From an uncultured Alphaproteobacteria bacterium (GTDB lineage Bacteria; Pseudomonadota; Alphaproteobacteria; SHVP01): 33,798 nt of DNA. Below are positions 20,410 to 29,383 of this stretch, in pieces (within the stretch, counting starts at the first letter, position 1; each line of letters opens with the position of its first letter). The DNA is taken from the NCBI GenBank assembly GCA_938023835.1, contig CALJDF010000078.1, forward strand, positions 1 through 33,798, read 5' to 3'. The position numbers and the translations under genes are program-made. The notes beneath the pieces were generated by a model. That model had not been told where the DNA came from. It saw only the letters and a list, made by a program, of their open reading frames with translations, and searched no databases.

Positions 20410-20508
20410 TTCTTCCGGAAATGCTGCTATGCAGCGCCATCATTTCTTTGAAGAACCGCCGCGTGCCCCGGAAACTGCGGGATGCGGGGCCTTTGCGCCG
20501 GAGCCGAC

Positions 20509-21909
20509 ATGACCGAATTCACCGACTACATCGTCAAAGACATCTCGCTCGCAGATTTTGGGCGCAAAGAATTGGACATCGCCGAAATTGAAATGCCCGG
20601 TTTGATGGCGCTTCGCGAGGAATACGGCGCGAAGAAACCCCTTAAGGGTGCGCGTATCGCCGGAAGCATTCACATGACCGTGCAAACCGGCGTGCTGATT
20701 GAAACGCTGGTTGAGTTGGGCGCGAACGTGCGCTGGTCCTCGTGCAACATCTATTCGACCCAGGACCATGCGGCGGCGGCAATCGCCGCGAAAGGGATCC
20801 CCGTCTTTGCCGTGAAGGGGGAGACGCTCGAAGAATATTGGGAATACGTCAACAAGATCTTCGAGTGGGGCGACGGTGGCATGCCCAACATGATCCTCGA
20901 TGATGGCGGTGACGCCACTATCCTGGTGCACCTCGGTCGGGAAGCCGAGAAAGATGCATCGGTGCTGGATAACCCGGGCAACGAAGAGGAAGAAGTTCTC
21001 TTCGCGTCGATCAGGAAGCGGATGGCCGAGAAGCCGGGCTGGTATACCGCACTTGGCGATGCGATCCGGGGCGTTACAGAAGAAACCACCACCGGCGTGC
21101 ACCGCCTCTACGAGATGGAAAAAAAGGGAACGCTTTTGTTTCCCGCCATCAACGTCAACGACTCCGTCACCAAGTCAAAATTCGACAACCTCTACGGTTG
21201 TCGCGAAAGCCTTGTTGACGGTATTCGTCGCGGCACCGATGTGATGATGGCCGGCAAGGTCGCCGTCGTCGCAGGGTATGGCGACACTGGCAAGGGATCG
21301 GCGCAGTCCCTGCGCAGTGCCGGTTGCCGTGTCCTCGTGACCGAGATCGATCCGATCTGCGCGCTTCAGGCCGCGATGGAAGGCTATGAGGTCGTGACCA
21401 TGGAAGATGCTGCCCCGCAAGGCGACATCTTCGTGACCGCAACGGGTAATCTTGATGTCATCACCCTCGACCACATGCGGGAGATGAAGGACCACGCGAT
21501 CGTCTGCAACATCGGTCACTTTGACTCTGAAATTCAGATCGCCGCGCTTAAGAACTTCAAATGGGATGAGATCAAGCCGCATGTTGACGAGGTCGAGTTC
21601 CCGGACGGCAAGAAACTGATCATTCTGTCTAAGGGCCGGCTCGTGAACCTCGGCAACGCCATGGGTCACCCCAGCTTCGTGATGAGTGCCTCGTTCACCA
21701 ACCAGGTGCTGGCGCAGAAAGAGTTGTGGAACAACACCGGCAATTACGAAAAGAAGGTCTACGTGCTGTCCAAAGAACTGGATGAGAAGGTCGCTGCACT
21801 GCACTTGAAGAAGCTCGGCGCCCGCCTTTCGGTCCTCAACGACAAGCAAGCCGAATACCTCAGCCTCGACAAAGAAGGCCCGTTCAAGCCGGAGCATTAC
21901 CGCTACTAG
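20509..21909 (+). CDS. ahcY: Adenosylhomocysteinase
   Basis: Start [56 protein letters not shown]-terminal HYRY. Confidence 0.97.
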   Translation: MTEFTDYIVKDISLADFGRKELDIAEIEMPGLMALREEYGAKKPLKGARIAGSIHMTVQTGVLIETLVELGANVRWSSCNIYSTQDHAAAAIAAKGIPVFAVKGETLEEYWEYVNKIFEWGDGGMPNMILDDGGDATILVHLGREAEKDASVLDNPGNEEEEVLFASIRKRMAEKPGWYTALGDAIRGVTEETTTGVHRLYEMEKKGTLLFPAINVNDSVTKSKFDNLYGCRESLVDGIRRGTDVMMAGKVAVVAGYGDTGKGSAQSLRSAGCRVLVTEIDPICALQAAMEGYEVVTMEDAAPQGDIFVTATGNLDVITLDHMREMKDHAIVCNIGHFDSEIQIAALKNFKWDEIKPHVDEVEFPDGKKLIILSKGRLVNLGNAMGHPSFVMSASFTNQVLAQKELWNNTGNYEKKVYVLSKELDEKVAALHLKKLGARLSVLNDKQAEYLSLDKEGPFKPEHYRY

Positions 21910-21932
21910 CCAAGGGCGTTAACCATTGCGAC

Positions 21933-21973
21933 CGGTGGAACCGAACCCAAACCCCCGGATTCCACCGTTTTCC
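21933..21973 (+). terminator. Candidate terminator after ahcY
   Basis: Inverted repeat CGGTGGAA...TTCCACCG followed by TTTTCC. Confidence 0.5.
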
Positions 21974-22077
21974 ATCTGGCCCCCGACACAAAAGCGTTCC
22001 GGCGCAAGGGTTTGTTGCGCTATAGTCTTACGATCCTTTAACGGCGTTGACGACTAGGACGATCGGGGGTCTGCTAG

Positions 22078-22917
22078 ATGTCGATACCAACAATTATCGG
22101 CTTGCTGTTTGGACTGGGACTGGTGGCCGGTGCGGTCTTCCTCTCCGGCGGAGACCCGCTCGCGTTTGTTAGCGTGCCCAGCATCATGATCGTGATTGGC
22201 GGTACGCTGGCGGCCGGCTTCATCGGCTTTCAAGCACGTTACGTCATCCTTTCGCTGAAAGAGATAGGACAGCTTCTCGTTAAAGAGAAAATCAATCGCG
22301 CCATGCTGACCGTAGAGACCGGCAAGATTATTCGCTGGGGTTACCTGGTGAAGAAGCACGGCATCGTGGCGCTGGAGCGTGAGATCAAATCGGCCAAGCA
22401 GCAAGATCATTTCCTCAACTACGGCGTTGAGCTGGTCATTACCGGTTATACCAGCGACGAGGTTCGCGGCATGCTGTCCGCCGCGGCAGACGGCACCATG
22501 CAACGTAAGATGGTCAGCGCAAGCATCCTGAAAACGCTGGCCTCGGTATCGCCGGCGTTCGGCATGATCGGGACCCTGATCGGTCTGATCATCATTCTGC
22601 AAAAGCTCGTTTCCGACCCCGAAGGTCTGGGTCCGGGTTTGGCGCTCGCTCTGGTCACCACACTTTATGGCGTGATTATGCAGCGGCTCATTTTCTCTCC
22701 TGCCGCCAGTAAAGTGGAGCAGAAGGCAGGCATTCTCCGGTTCCGCAACTTCTTGGTGACCGAAGGGTTCGCCATGTTGGCCGAGCACCGCAGCCCGCGT
22801 TACATCCAGGATCGGATGAACAGTTATCTTGATCCGGAGATTCACTACTCGATCGATAAGAAGGGTGGCGCTTCGGGTGGCGGGCAAAAACGAGCCCAGC
22901 AACGTAAAGCCGCCTGA
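22078..22917 (+). CDS. motA: Flagellar motor stator protein MotA
   Basis: 279 aa. MSIPTIIGLLFGLGLVAGAVFL...SIMIVIGGTLAAGFIGF...SVSPAFGMIGTLIGLIIIL. Confidence 0.9.
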   Translation: MSIPTIIGLLFGLGLVAGAVFLSGGDPLAFVSVPSIMIVIGGTLAAGFIGFQARYVILSLKEIGQLLVKEKINRAMLTVETGKIIRWGYLVKKHGIVALEREIKSAKQQDHFLNYGVELVITGYTSDEVRGMLSAAADGTMQRKMVSASILKTLASVSPAFGMIGTLIGLIIILQKLVSDPEGLGPGLALALVTTLYGVIMQRLIFSPAASKVEQKAGILRFRNFLVTEGFAMLAEHRSPRYIQDRMNSYLDPEIHYSIDKKGGASGGGQKRAQQRKAA

Positions 22918-22929
22918 GGACGCTAGACA

Positions 22930-23562
22930 GTGGCGAACGCCCCGGCAATCAAGCAAAACGACGCCAGCGAAGACGACTGGCTCGTTACCTACGCTGACGC
23001 GATCACGCTGTTGATGGCGTTCTTCGTCATCATGTTTTCGGTCTCCGAACCCAACTCCGAAAAGTTCGAGCAAGTGACGCGAGGCATGGTCGAGACGTTG
23101 TCGCGCAAGGACATCCAGTCGCCGGTGACGCAGAGCAAAGGCGAACAAGCGCAAATCGACACGACCACGGTTGGCCGCACTTTCCAATTCCAGAGCGGGG
23201 AGATGTTCGCCCCTGGATCGGCAGACATCTTACCGTCCGCATTCGCCCAGTTGGATCGTATCGCGCAGAACTTGAGCCTCTTCGGCAACACCGATTACGG
23301 CGTCATCGTCGAAGGCCACACCGACGACATACCGATCAACTCCGCTAAGTTTCCATCGAACTGGGAGCTTTCGGCAGCCCGCGCCGCATCGGTTGTGCGC
23401 TATTTTCTTTCGCGTGGGGTTAAGGCCGACCGACTGAGAGCCGTTGGCCTTGCAGACACGGTGTCGCCACGCACGGCACCGCTTTACGACAAACAGACCG
23501 GCGAGCCCATTCCGGAAAACCGGGAAGCCAATCGCCGCGTCGTGGTGAAAATCGACCGCTAG
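22930..23562 (+). CDS. motB: Flagellar motor protein MotB (OmpA/MotB domain)
   Basis: GTG start. DDWLVTYADAITLLMAFFVIMFS (TM with conserved Asp), OmpA-like C-terminus VEGHTDDIPINSAKFPSNWELSAARAASVVRYF. Confidence 0.92.
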   Translation: MANAPAIKQNDASEDDWLVTYADAITLLMAFFVIMFSVSEPNSEKFEQVTRGMVETLSRKDIQSPVTQSKGEQAQIDTTTVGRTFQFQSGEMFAPGSADILPSAFAQLDRIAQNLSLFGNTDYGVIVEGHTDDIPINSAKFPSNWELSAARAASVVRYFLSRGVKADRLRAVGLADTVSPRTAPLYDKQTGEPIPENREANRRVVVKIDR

Positions 23563-23633
23563 AACCAGCGGTCGCCATTCTTGAAGAGAATGTAGGGGCC
23601 CGAAGGCCCTCAGACCTGAAAGCGCCCGCAAAT

Positions 23634-23656
23634 GGGCCGAAGTCGTTCGCCTTTTT
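23634..23656 (+). terminator. Weak candidate terminator after motB
   Basis: GGGCCGAAGTCGTTCGCC imperfect hairpin followed by TTTTT. Confidence 0.35.
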
Positions 23657-23686
23657 CTCACGAGGCCTGGGGAGGCCATTCGCACG

Positions 23687-23965
23687 ATGTCGCCACCGGA
23701 ACCGTTGGCTGAACCTGGGTTCGACCAAGCCCGACGCGCAGAAACGTTGATGCGCGCGCATACCGACCTCGTTGCCCGGTTCGGCCTAGGCGTTGCGCCG
23801 ACCTTCAAACAGACGCTGAACCGCGTCATCGCGGTAATGGATGCCGAGGCGGCGCTCTCGGACCGCCCGGTGGATGGCGTGACCACCACCCCCAAATCTG
23901 GTCTATTATGCCAGCAAAACAAGATCATTCGGGGAGGAAGACGATGGCCCAAGTATGGGATGTGA
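23687..23965 (+). CDS. Small hypothetical ORF between motB and the FAD cluster
   Basis: 92-aa ORF MSPPEPLAEPGFDQARRAETLMRAHTDLVARFGLG... . No recognised family. Overlaps the start of the next gene. Confidence 0.3.
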   Translation: MSPPEPLAEPGFDQARRAETLMRAHTDLVARFGLGVAPTFKQTLNRVIAVMDAEAALSDRPVDGVTTTPKSGLLCQQNKIIRGGRRWPKYGM

Positions 23966-25386
23966 TCGTTGTCGGTGGCGGCACCGCTGGCATGCCGGCC
24001 GCCACCTTTGCCGCCGAGCGTGGCGCGCGGGTCTTGGTGATCGATGCAGCACCCGATGTCGGCGGCACCTTGCATTTGTCGACCGGCCAACTCAGCGCCG
24101 CCGGCACGAACCTCCAGGCCCGCAAGGGGGTCAGCGACACCACCGATGCGCATTACGACGACATCATGCGGATCAGCAAGAACACCGCGGACCCGGTGCT
24201 GGTCCGCCTCGCGGTCGGCCACGCGGCTGAAACCTTCAACTGGTTGCAAGACAACGGCTTTGAACCGCTGAGCGAGCACCCCGTTTTGGGCAAGGCACAC
24301 GAACCCTACAGCGAGCGGCGCTACTACTGGGGGATCGACGGCGGCATGAGCATTCTCAACACGCTGCGCGGTCCCTTCCAAGCCCAGGTCGACGCGGGTC
24401 GGATTTCTGTGAAGCTCTCGACCGAAGTCACTGCCTTGGTGAAAGACGAAGACGGTGCGGTTGTCGGCGTAGAAACTGCCGGGCCCGACAGCAACGAAAC
24501 CATCCACGGAACAAACGTCGTGCTGGCATGCGGCGGCTATTCGTCCAATGGGGAGATGTTCCGAGAACTGAACGGGTTCCCACAATATTTCAACGGCGCC
24601 TATCCGTACGCCCAAGGTGCCGGCATTCGGCTCGGCCAATCGGTCGGCGGGGTCTTGCGCGGGCACGCATACTATTTGTGCGGCTACGGCGCCGTCTTGG
24701 ACAGCGACACCATCCCCGCAGGGATGACGGTGCGGCCCATTCACCATCCCGAGATGCGCGAGCCATGGGAAATCCACGTCAACGTGCGGGGTGAACGCTA
24801 CGTTCAAGAAGATGTCCGGAGCGTCGATGTGCGCGAGCACGCCTTGCTGAAACAACCGGAATTGCGTCGTTGGGTGATCTACGACAATGCGATCGCTCAG
24901 GCGTCGCCGCCGCAGTTCGATGGCGTGGACAAGACGGCCGAAATGGCGTTTTTCGATACGCATCCAATGTTCGCTAAGGCCGACACCTTGGACGCTCTGG
25001 CGCAAGCCGCGGGGATCGACGCGGGCGGGCTTGCGGCCACGGTCGCGGCATACAACGCGGCGATCGCGACCGGCGCCCCGGATCCGATGGGCCGTCAGCA
25101 TCGGCCGCTGCCCATCAAACAGGGACCGTTCTATGCCATCCGAGTCCAGGGCACGTCGATCTCGAGCACCGTGGGTCTGGCGGTCGACGCCGACTTGCGG
25201 GTCATCGACAAAGACAACAAACCGATCGCCAATCTTTATGCGGCCGGCGAGTTGCTCGGGTCCGGGCAGACCATGGGTGATTCGTTCTGCGGCGGGATGA
25301 TGGCGACACCGGCACTGACCTTTGGCCGTTTGTTGGGGCAACGCCTGCTGAATTGGGAAGATCGCGCGGCACAAGCCGCAGAGTAA
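23944..25386 (+). CDS. FAD-dependent oxidoreductase, fumarate reductase/succinate dehydrogenase flavoprotein-like (copy 1)
   Basis: MAQVWDVIVVGGGTAGMPAATFAAERGARVLVIDAAPDVGGTLHLSTGQLSAAGT...PWEIHVNVRGERYVQED...LYAAGELLGSGQTMGDSFCGGMMATPALTFGRLLGQ. RBS GGGAGGAAGAC upstream. Confidence 0.85.
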   Translation: MAQVWDVIVVGGGTAGMPAATFAAERGARVLVIDAAPDVGGTLHLSTGQLSAAGTNLQARKGVSDTTDAHYDDIMRISKNTADPVLVRLAVGHAAETFNWLQDNGFEPLSEHPVLGKAHEPYSERRYYWGIDGGMSILNTLRGPFQAQVDAGRISVKLSTEVTALVKDEDGAVVGVETAGPDSNETIHGTNVVLACGGYSSNGEMFRELNGFPQYFNGAYPYAQGAGIRLGQSVGGVLRGHAYYLCGYGAVLDSDTIPAGMTVRPIHHPEMREPWEIHVNVRGERYVQEDVRSVDVREHALLKQPELRRWVIYDNAIAQASPPQFDGVDKTAEMAFFDTHPMFAKADTLDALAQAAGIDAGGLAATVAAYNAAIATGAPDPMGRQHRPLPIKQGPFYAIRVQGTSISSTVGLAVDADLRVIDKDNKPIANLYAAGELLGSGQTMGDSFCGGMMATPALTFGRLLGQRLLNWEDRAAQAAE

Positions 25387-25434
25387 CGCCATCAAGAGCG
25401 CGCGCCCCGAGGGCCGCCGAACGGGAGGAAGACC

Positions 25435-26868
25435 ATGAGCGACATGTGGGACGTTATTGTTGTCGGCGCCGGGAGCGCCGGGCTGCCGGCCGCCATTCGC
25501 GCCGCCGAGCGCGGCGCGCGGGTGCTGCAGGTCGATGCGGATGAGAAGATCGGCGGCACGCTGCATTTGTCGTCCGGCCAGATCAGCGCTGCCGGGACCA
25601 AACGCCAGAAGCGGCTCGGCATCGTCGACACCGCGCAAGCGCATTACGACGACGCCCAACGTATTGCCGAAGGTACGATCGACCCCACGCTGGGCAAACT
25701 CGCCACCGCCAATGCGGGCGCGACTTACGATTGGTTGGAAGAACTCGGGTACGAACCGATCAACCACATGCCGGTGTCGGGCGGCGCGCATGAGCCCTAC
25801 CTGACCCGGCGGTACTACTGGGCCGAGAACATGGCCGTCGCGATCCACGATGTGCTGAAACCGGTGCACGACAAACTGGTTGCCGACGGCAAAATCGACC
25901 TGCGGCTGAAGACTCGGATGACCGGCATCGTCACCGATGCCGATGGGGCCGCGGTGGGCATCACCGTCGATAACGGCGGCAAGGCCGAAACGCTGCACGG
26001 CAAAAACATCGTGGTGACGACCGGCGGCTATGCCCACAACGTCGATTTGTGGAAAGAGATGACGCCGGACATTCCGTTGCGCGCCTACACCAATGACTAT
26101 TCGCGCGGCGATGGGCTGGTTGCGGCCCGCGAGATCGGCGCCAAGGTGGACGGCGCGGATACGTTCTTGTGCACCTTTGCCGGTGTGTTGGATGACCCGA
26201 AGGATCCCTATTCGACCGCGCTGGGGATGCAGTTTGCACCGCAAATGCGCGAGCCCTGGGAGATTTACGTCAACACCGACGGCAAGCGGTTCGTGCGCGA
26301 AGATCATCCCAGCGTGGATGAGCGCGAACATGCTTTGTTGGCCCAAAAAGACCAGCGCATGTTCGTCGTGTTCGACGAAGGCATTCGCCAGAACGCGCCG
26401 CATATCAACCCGCTGGACCCTGCGCTGCACGACAAGTTCGGCAATCATCCGCACTACACCAAAGCGGATACCTTGGCCGCGTTGGCCAAGCAGATGGGCG
26501 TCGATGCCGCCAACCTCGAAGCCACGGTGGCCGCCTACAACGCCGCCGTCGATAGCGGCGAGGACAAAGAGCTGGGCCGTGTTCGGATGTTCCGCAAGAT
26601 CGAAGAAGCGCCGTTCTATGCGATCCATGCCGGCGGTATCACGGTGGTGAGCCCCGCCGGGTTGAACGTGACGGCCGACTTGCAGGTGGTGAAGGAGGAC
26701 GGCACGCCGATTCCCAAACTGTACGCCGCGGGCGAGGTGTTGGGCTTTGGCCGGCTGTCGGGCAAGGCCTTTGTCAACGGAATGTCGTTGATGCCGGCGC
26801 TGAGCTTCGGTCGGTTGTTGGGCGAGAAGATTTTGAAATGGGAGGCAGCGAGGGCAGCAGCGGAGTAA
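25435..26868 (+). CDS. FAD-dependent oxidoreductase, same family (copy 2)
   Basis: MSDMWDVIVVGAGSAGLPAAIRAAERGARVLQVDADEKIGGTLHLSSGQISAAGT...PWEIYVNTDGKRFVRED...LYAAGEVLGFGRLSGKAFVNGM. Confidence 0.85.
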   Translation: MSDMWDVIVVGAGSAGLPAAIRAAERGARVLQVDADEKIGGTLHLSSGQISAAGTKRQKRLGIVDTAQAHYDDAQRIAEGTIDPTLGKLATANAGATYDWLEELGYEPINHMPVSGGAHEPYLTRRYYWAENMAVAIHDVLKPVHDKLVADGKIDLRLKTRMTGIVTDADGAAVGITVDNGGKAETLHGKNIVVTTGGYAHNVDLWKEMTPDIPLRAYTNDYSRGDGLVAAREIGAKVDGADTFLCTFAGVLDDPKDPYSTALGMQFAPQMREPWEIYVNTDGKRFVREDHPSVDEREHALLAQKDQRMFVVFDEGIRQNAPHINPLDPALHDKFGNHPHYTKADTLAALAKQMGVDAANLEATVAAYNAAVDSGEDKELGRVRMFRKIEEAPFYAIHAGGITVVSPAGLNVTADLQVVKEDGTPIPKLYAAGEVLGFGRLSGKAFVNGMSLMPALSFGRLLGEKILKWEAARAAAE

Positions 26869-26888
26869 ACGCGGTCCCTTCGACCCCG

Positions 26889-26917
26889 AAAGTGGCCGGG
26901 TTCGCCCGGCCACTTTT
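26889..26917 (+). terminator. Strong hairpin terminator between FAD copy 2 and the SDR
   Basis: Perfect 12-bp stem AAAGTGGCCGGG-TTCG-CCCGGCCACTTT with UUCG tetraloop. Confidence 0.75.
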
Positions 26918-26946
26918 GTATCCACCCCCAACCCACGAGTACGACC

Positions 26947-27711
26947 ATGACCAAACCCCTTGACGGTAAGACGGCATTGGTAACCGGCGGTGGCGGCCCC
27001 GCCATGGGCAGCGCGCATTGCCTTGCGCTGGCCGCGAAAGGCGCGCACGTGATCGTGCAAGACATGCGCGAGGACCACGCCGCGGCCGTCGTCACCGACA
27101 TCCATGCCCATGGCGGGTCGGCCGAACCGATGGCTGGCGACATCACCGAGCTGGACCCGTTCTTGGTGAGCTTGAACGAAGTGATCTCGTCGACCGGCGG
27201 CATCGATATCTTGGTGAACCACGCCGGGATCAGCGGGCTGTCGACGCCGCTGGCCGACATCGACCAGGACTTTTTCGATCGGATGATGAACGTGCATGTG
27301 AAGGGCTCGTTCTTCATCACCCAAGCGGTCGTGCCCGAGATGAAGGCCAAGGGCTACGGCAAGATCATCAACATTGCCTCGGAGTTTTGTTTGTACGGCA
27401 GCCCCTTGGCCTCGCATTACACGGCCGCCAAGTCGGCCTTGCTGGGCCTGACCAAATCCTGGGCGCGCGAGCTGGCTTCGTTCGGCATTCGGGTGAACGC
27501 GGTGGCGCCGAGCCTGATGGAAAGCGAACTGACGCGCGCCAGCGTGGGCGGTGCATTACTGAAGGACCAAGGCAAGGCCGCGCCGTTCGGGCGGCTGGCG
27601 GTGCCCGACGACATCGCGGGCGTGGTGGCGTTCCTGGCCGGACCGGAGAGTGACTTTATTTCGGGCCAAACGATCAGCCCCAACGGCGGCAATACGATCG
27701 TCGGCATCTGA
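26947..27711 (+). CDS. SDR family oxidoreductase
   Basis: 254 aa. TALVTGGGGPAMGSAHCLALA, ILVNHAG, YTAAKSALLGLTKSWARELASFGIRVNAVAPS. Confidence 0.88.
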   Translation: MTKPLDGKTALVTGGGGPAMGSAHCLALAAKGAHVIVQDMREDHAAAVVTDIHAHGGSAEPMAGDITELDPFLVSLNEVISSTGGIDILVNHAGISGLSTPLADIDQDFFDRMMNVHVKGSFFITQAVVPEMKAKGYGKIINIASEFCLYGSPLASHYTAAKSALLGLTKSWARELASFGIRVNAVAPSLMESELTRASVGGALLKDQGKAAPFGRLAVPDDIAGVVAFLAGPESDFISGQTISPNGGNTIVGI

Positions 27712-27722
27712 GGGCACGCTAT

Positions 27723-29129
27723 ATGACGCATGTGGTGATCATCGGCGCCGGGATGGCCGGGCTGCCGTGCGCGATCCGCGCAGCCGATGCCGGGGCGCAG
27801 GTGACGTTGGTCGAGGCGGCCGATGATGTCGGCGGCAAGCTGCCGCGCTCGTCGGGACAGATCTCGGCGGCCGGGACGCGGCTGCAGGCCGAGAAACGCA
27901 TCGTCGATTCGCCCGACGATCATTTCACCGACGTGATGCGCATCTGCCATGAGACCGCCGATCCGGACATCGTGCGCCTCGCGGTGGACCATGCCGCCGC
28001 CACGGTGGATTGGCTTCAGGACATCGGCGTGCCGTTTCCGCCCGACCATCCGATGATCAGCTACAACCACGACGTCTATCGGGCGCGGCGCTATCAGTGG
28101 CCGGTCGAGAAGGGCCGATCGATCCTGGCGGCGTTGCGCCCGTTGTTAGACGCGCATGTCCGCGCGGGGCGGATCGACCTGCGGCTTAAGACCGCGATGA
28201 CCGCGATCGAGCGGAACGCCGGCGGCGCAGTGACCGCGATCACGGTGCGCGGGCCGGGGGATGACGACACGTCGCTGCGAGCCGATGCCTTCGTGCTGAC
28301 CTGCGGCGGCTATACCAACGACCCCGCGTTGTTTCGCGAACTGACGCCGGACAAACCGGTATTCGCCGCGCGCCTTCCGATCTCGAGCGGCAAGGCGTTG
28401 CGCGTAGTGCAAGGCGCCGGGCTGCAGGTCGACGGCGGCGATCACTACATGGGGATGCTGGGCGGGGTGTTGATGGACCCGGACGATCCCTTGTCGGTGA
28501 CGTTTGCGCTCAACACCGTGCCGCAAGACCGCCCGCCGTGGGAGATCTGGGTCAACACCTCGGGCGAACGCTTCACCCGTGAAGACCACCCCAGTGCGAC
28601 GCATCGCGAACATGCCGTGAATGCGCAAGACAACCTCACGTTTTTCATCGTGTTCGACGAAGGCATCCGACAAAACGCGCCGCCGATCACGGGCACCAAA
28701 GAGGCCGCGCTCAAGCAACTCATAGAGGCCAATCCGAGCACCATGCAAGGCGACACCATCGCGGAACTCGCGCAAAAGATGGACGTTGCCGCCGATCGCC
28801 TGGCCAACACGATCGACCATTACAACCAGGTGGTGGCGATGGGCCATGACATCGCGTTCGGCCGCGAAAGCCTGCCGCGCGCCATCGATACCCCGCCCTA
28901 CTACGCCATCCAGTCCGTCGCGTTTGCCATGCCAAGCCCGGCCGGCGTCGCGGTCGATGCCGACTTGCACGCCCTGGACACCGAGGGGCGCGCGGTCCCC
29001 AACCTTTATGCGGCGGGCGAGTTCATCGGCAACACCCGCGTGATGGGCAACGCCTACGTCTCCGGCATGGGCGTCGGCCCCACGGTGACGTTTGGGCGGC
29101 TGCTGGGCGAGCGGCTGGGCCCTTCGTGA
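27723..29129 (+). CDS. FAD-dependent oxidoreductase, same family (copy 3)
   Basis: MTHVVIIGAGMAGLPCAIRAADAGAQVTLVEAADDVGGKLPRSSGQISAAGT...PWEIWVNTSGERFTRED...LYAAGEFIGNTRVMGNAYVSGM. Confidence 0.85.
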   Translation: MTHVVIIGAGMAGLPCAIRAADAGAQVTLVEAADDVGGKLPRSSGQISAAGTRLQAEKRIVDSPDDHFTDVMRICHETADPDIVRLAVDHAAATVDWLQDIGVPFPPDHPMISYNHDVYRARRYQWPVEKGRSILAALRPLLDAHVRAGRIDLRLKTAMTAIERNAGGAVTAITVRGPGDDDTSLRADAFVLTCGGYTNDPALFRELTPDKPVFAARLPISSGKALRVVQGAGLQVDGGDHYMGMLGGVLMDPDDPLSVTFALNTVPQDRPPWEIWVNTSGERFTREDHPSATHREHAVNAQDNLTFFIVFDEGIRQNAPPITGTKEAALKQLIEANPSTMQGDTIAELAQKMDVAADRLANTIDHYNQVVAMGHDIAFGRESLPRAIDTPPYYAIQSVAFAMPSPAGVAVDADLHALDTEGRAVPNLYAAGEFIGNTRVMGNAYVSGMGVGPTVTFGRLLGERLGPS

Positions 29130-29165
29130 CGCGCCGCTTCGCGGCGCTCCTCAGGATGACGGTTC
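29121..29165. repeat. Dispersed repeat unit R1 (CCTTCGTGACGCG...GCGCTCCTCAGGATGACGG)
   Basis: Shares CCTTCG(T/A)GACGCG and CGCTCCTCAGGATGACG with the copy at 32651-32690, and the latter core with 29364-29381. Confidence 0.6.
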
Positions 29166-29185
29166 TTCTATTCTCGACCCCTTGC

Positions 29186-29324
29186 TCTTCGACGATCTAA
29201 CGCGCACGACTTTTCACCGTTCAACACTCGTCGTCCTGAGCGGTTCTGCCTTTCTCTACTGGCTGATCTTCGACGATCTAACACGCACAACTTTTCACCA
29301 TTCACACCCGGCATCCTGAGCCGT
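29186..29324. repeat. Two direct repeats of ~58 bp with an 81-bp period (TCTTCGACGATCTAAC[G/A]CGCAC[G/A]ACTTTTCACC[G/A]TTCA...)
   Basis: Copies at 29186-29243 and 29267-29324, readable by eye with a few substitutions. Confidence 0.75.
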
Positions 29325-29383
29325 GCTGATCGGGCCGTAGGCGCGAGCAGTACGAGACGAAGGGCGCTCCTCAGGATGACGGG
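29309..29383. repeat. Dispersed repeat unit R2, with flanking inverted CATCCTGAG/CTCAGGATG
   Basis: GCATCCTGAGC...GCGCTCCTCAGGATGACGGG. Same core as R1 and R3. Confidence 0.55.

Noticed and set aside
20384-20508. Possible SAH riboswitch (Rfam SAH family) in front of ahcY
   Set aside because: The leader is structured but I could not find the conserved GAGGAGCGCUGC-like core. Reported only as an unassigned structured leader.
22054-23187. 377-aa minus-strand ORF opposite motA/motB
   Set aside because: Antisense shadow of well-supported motA and motB. No recognisable motif and low-complexity composition.
23230-27417. 1395-aa minus-strand ORF, the longest in the window
   Set aside because: It lies antisense to motB, two FAD oxidoreductases and most of the SDR, all with clear family motifs. 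Long antisense ORFs are expected from GC-rich codon bias, and its apparent internal repetition simply mirrors the FAD paralogs.
28146-28970. 274-aa minus-strand ORF opposite FAD copy 3
   Set aside because: Antisense shadow ORF with no domain signature.
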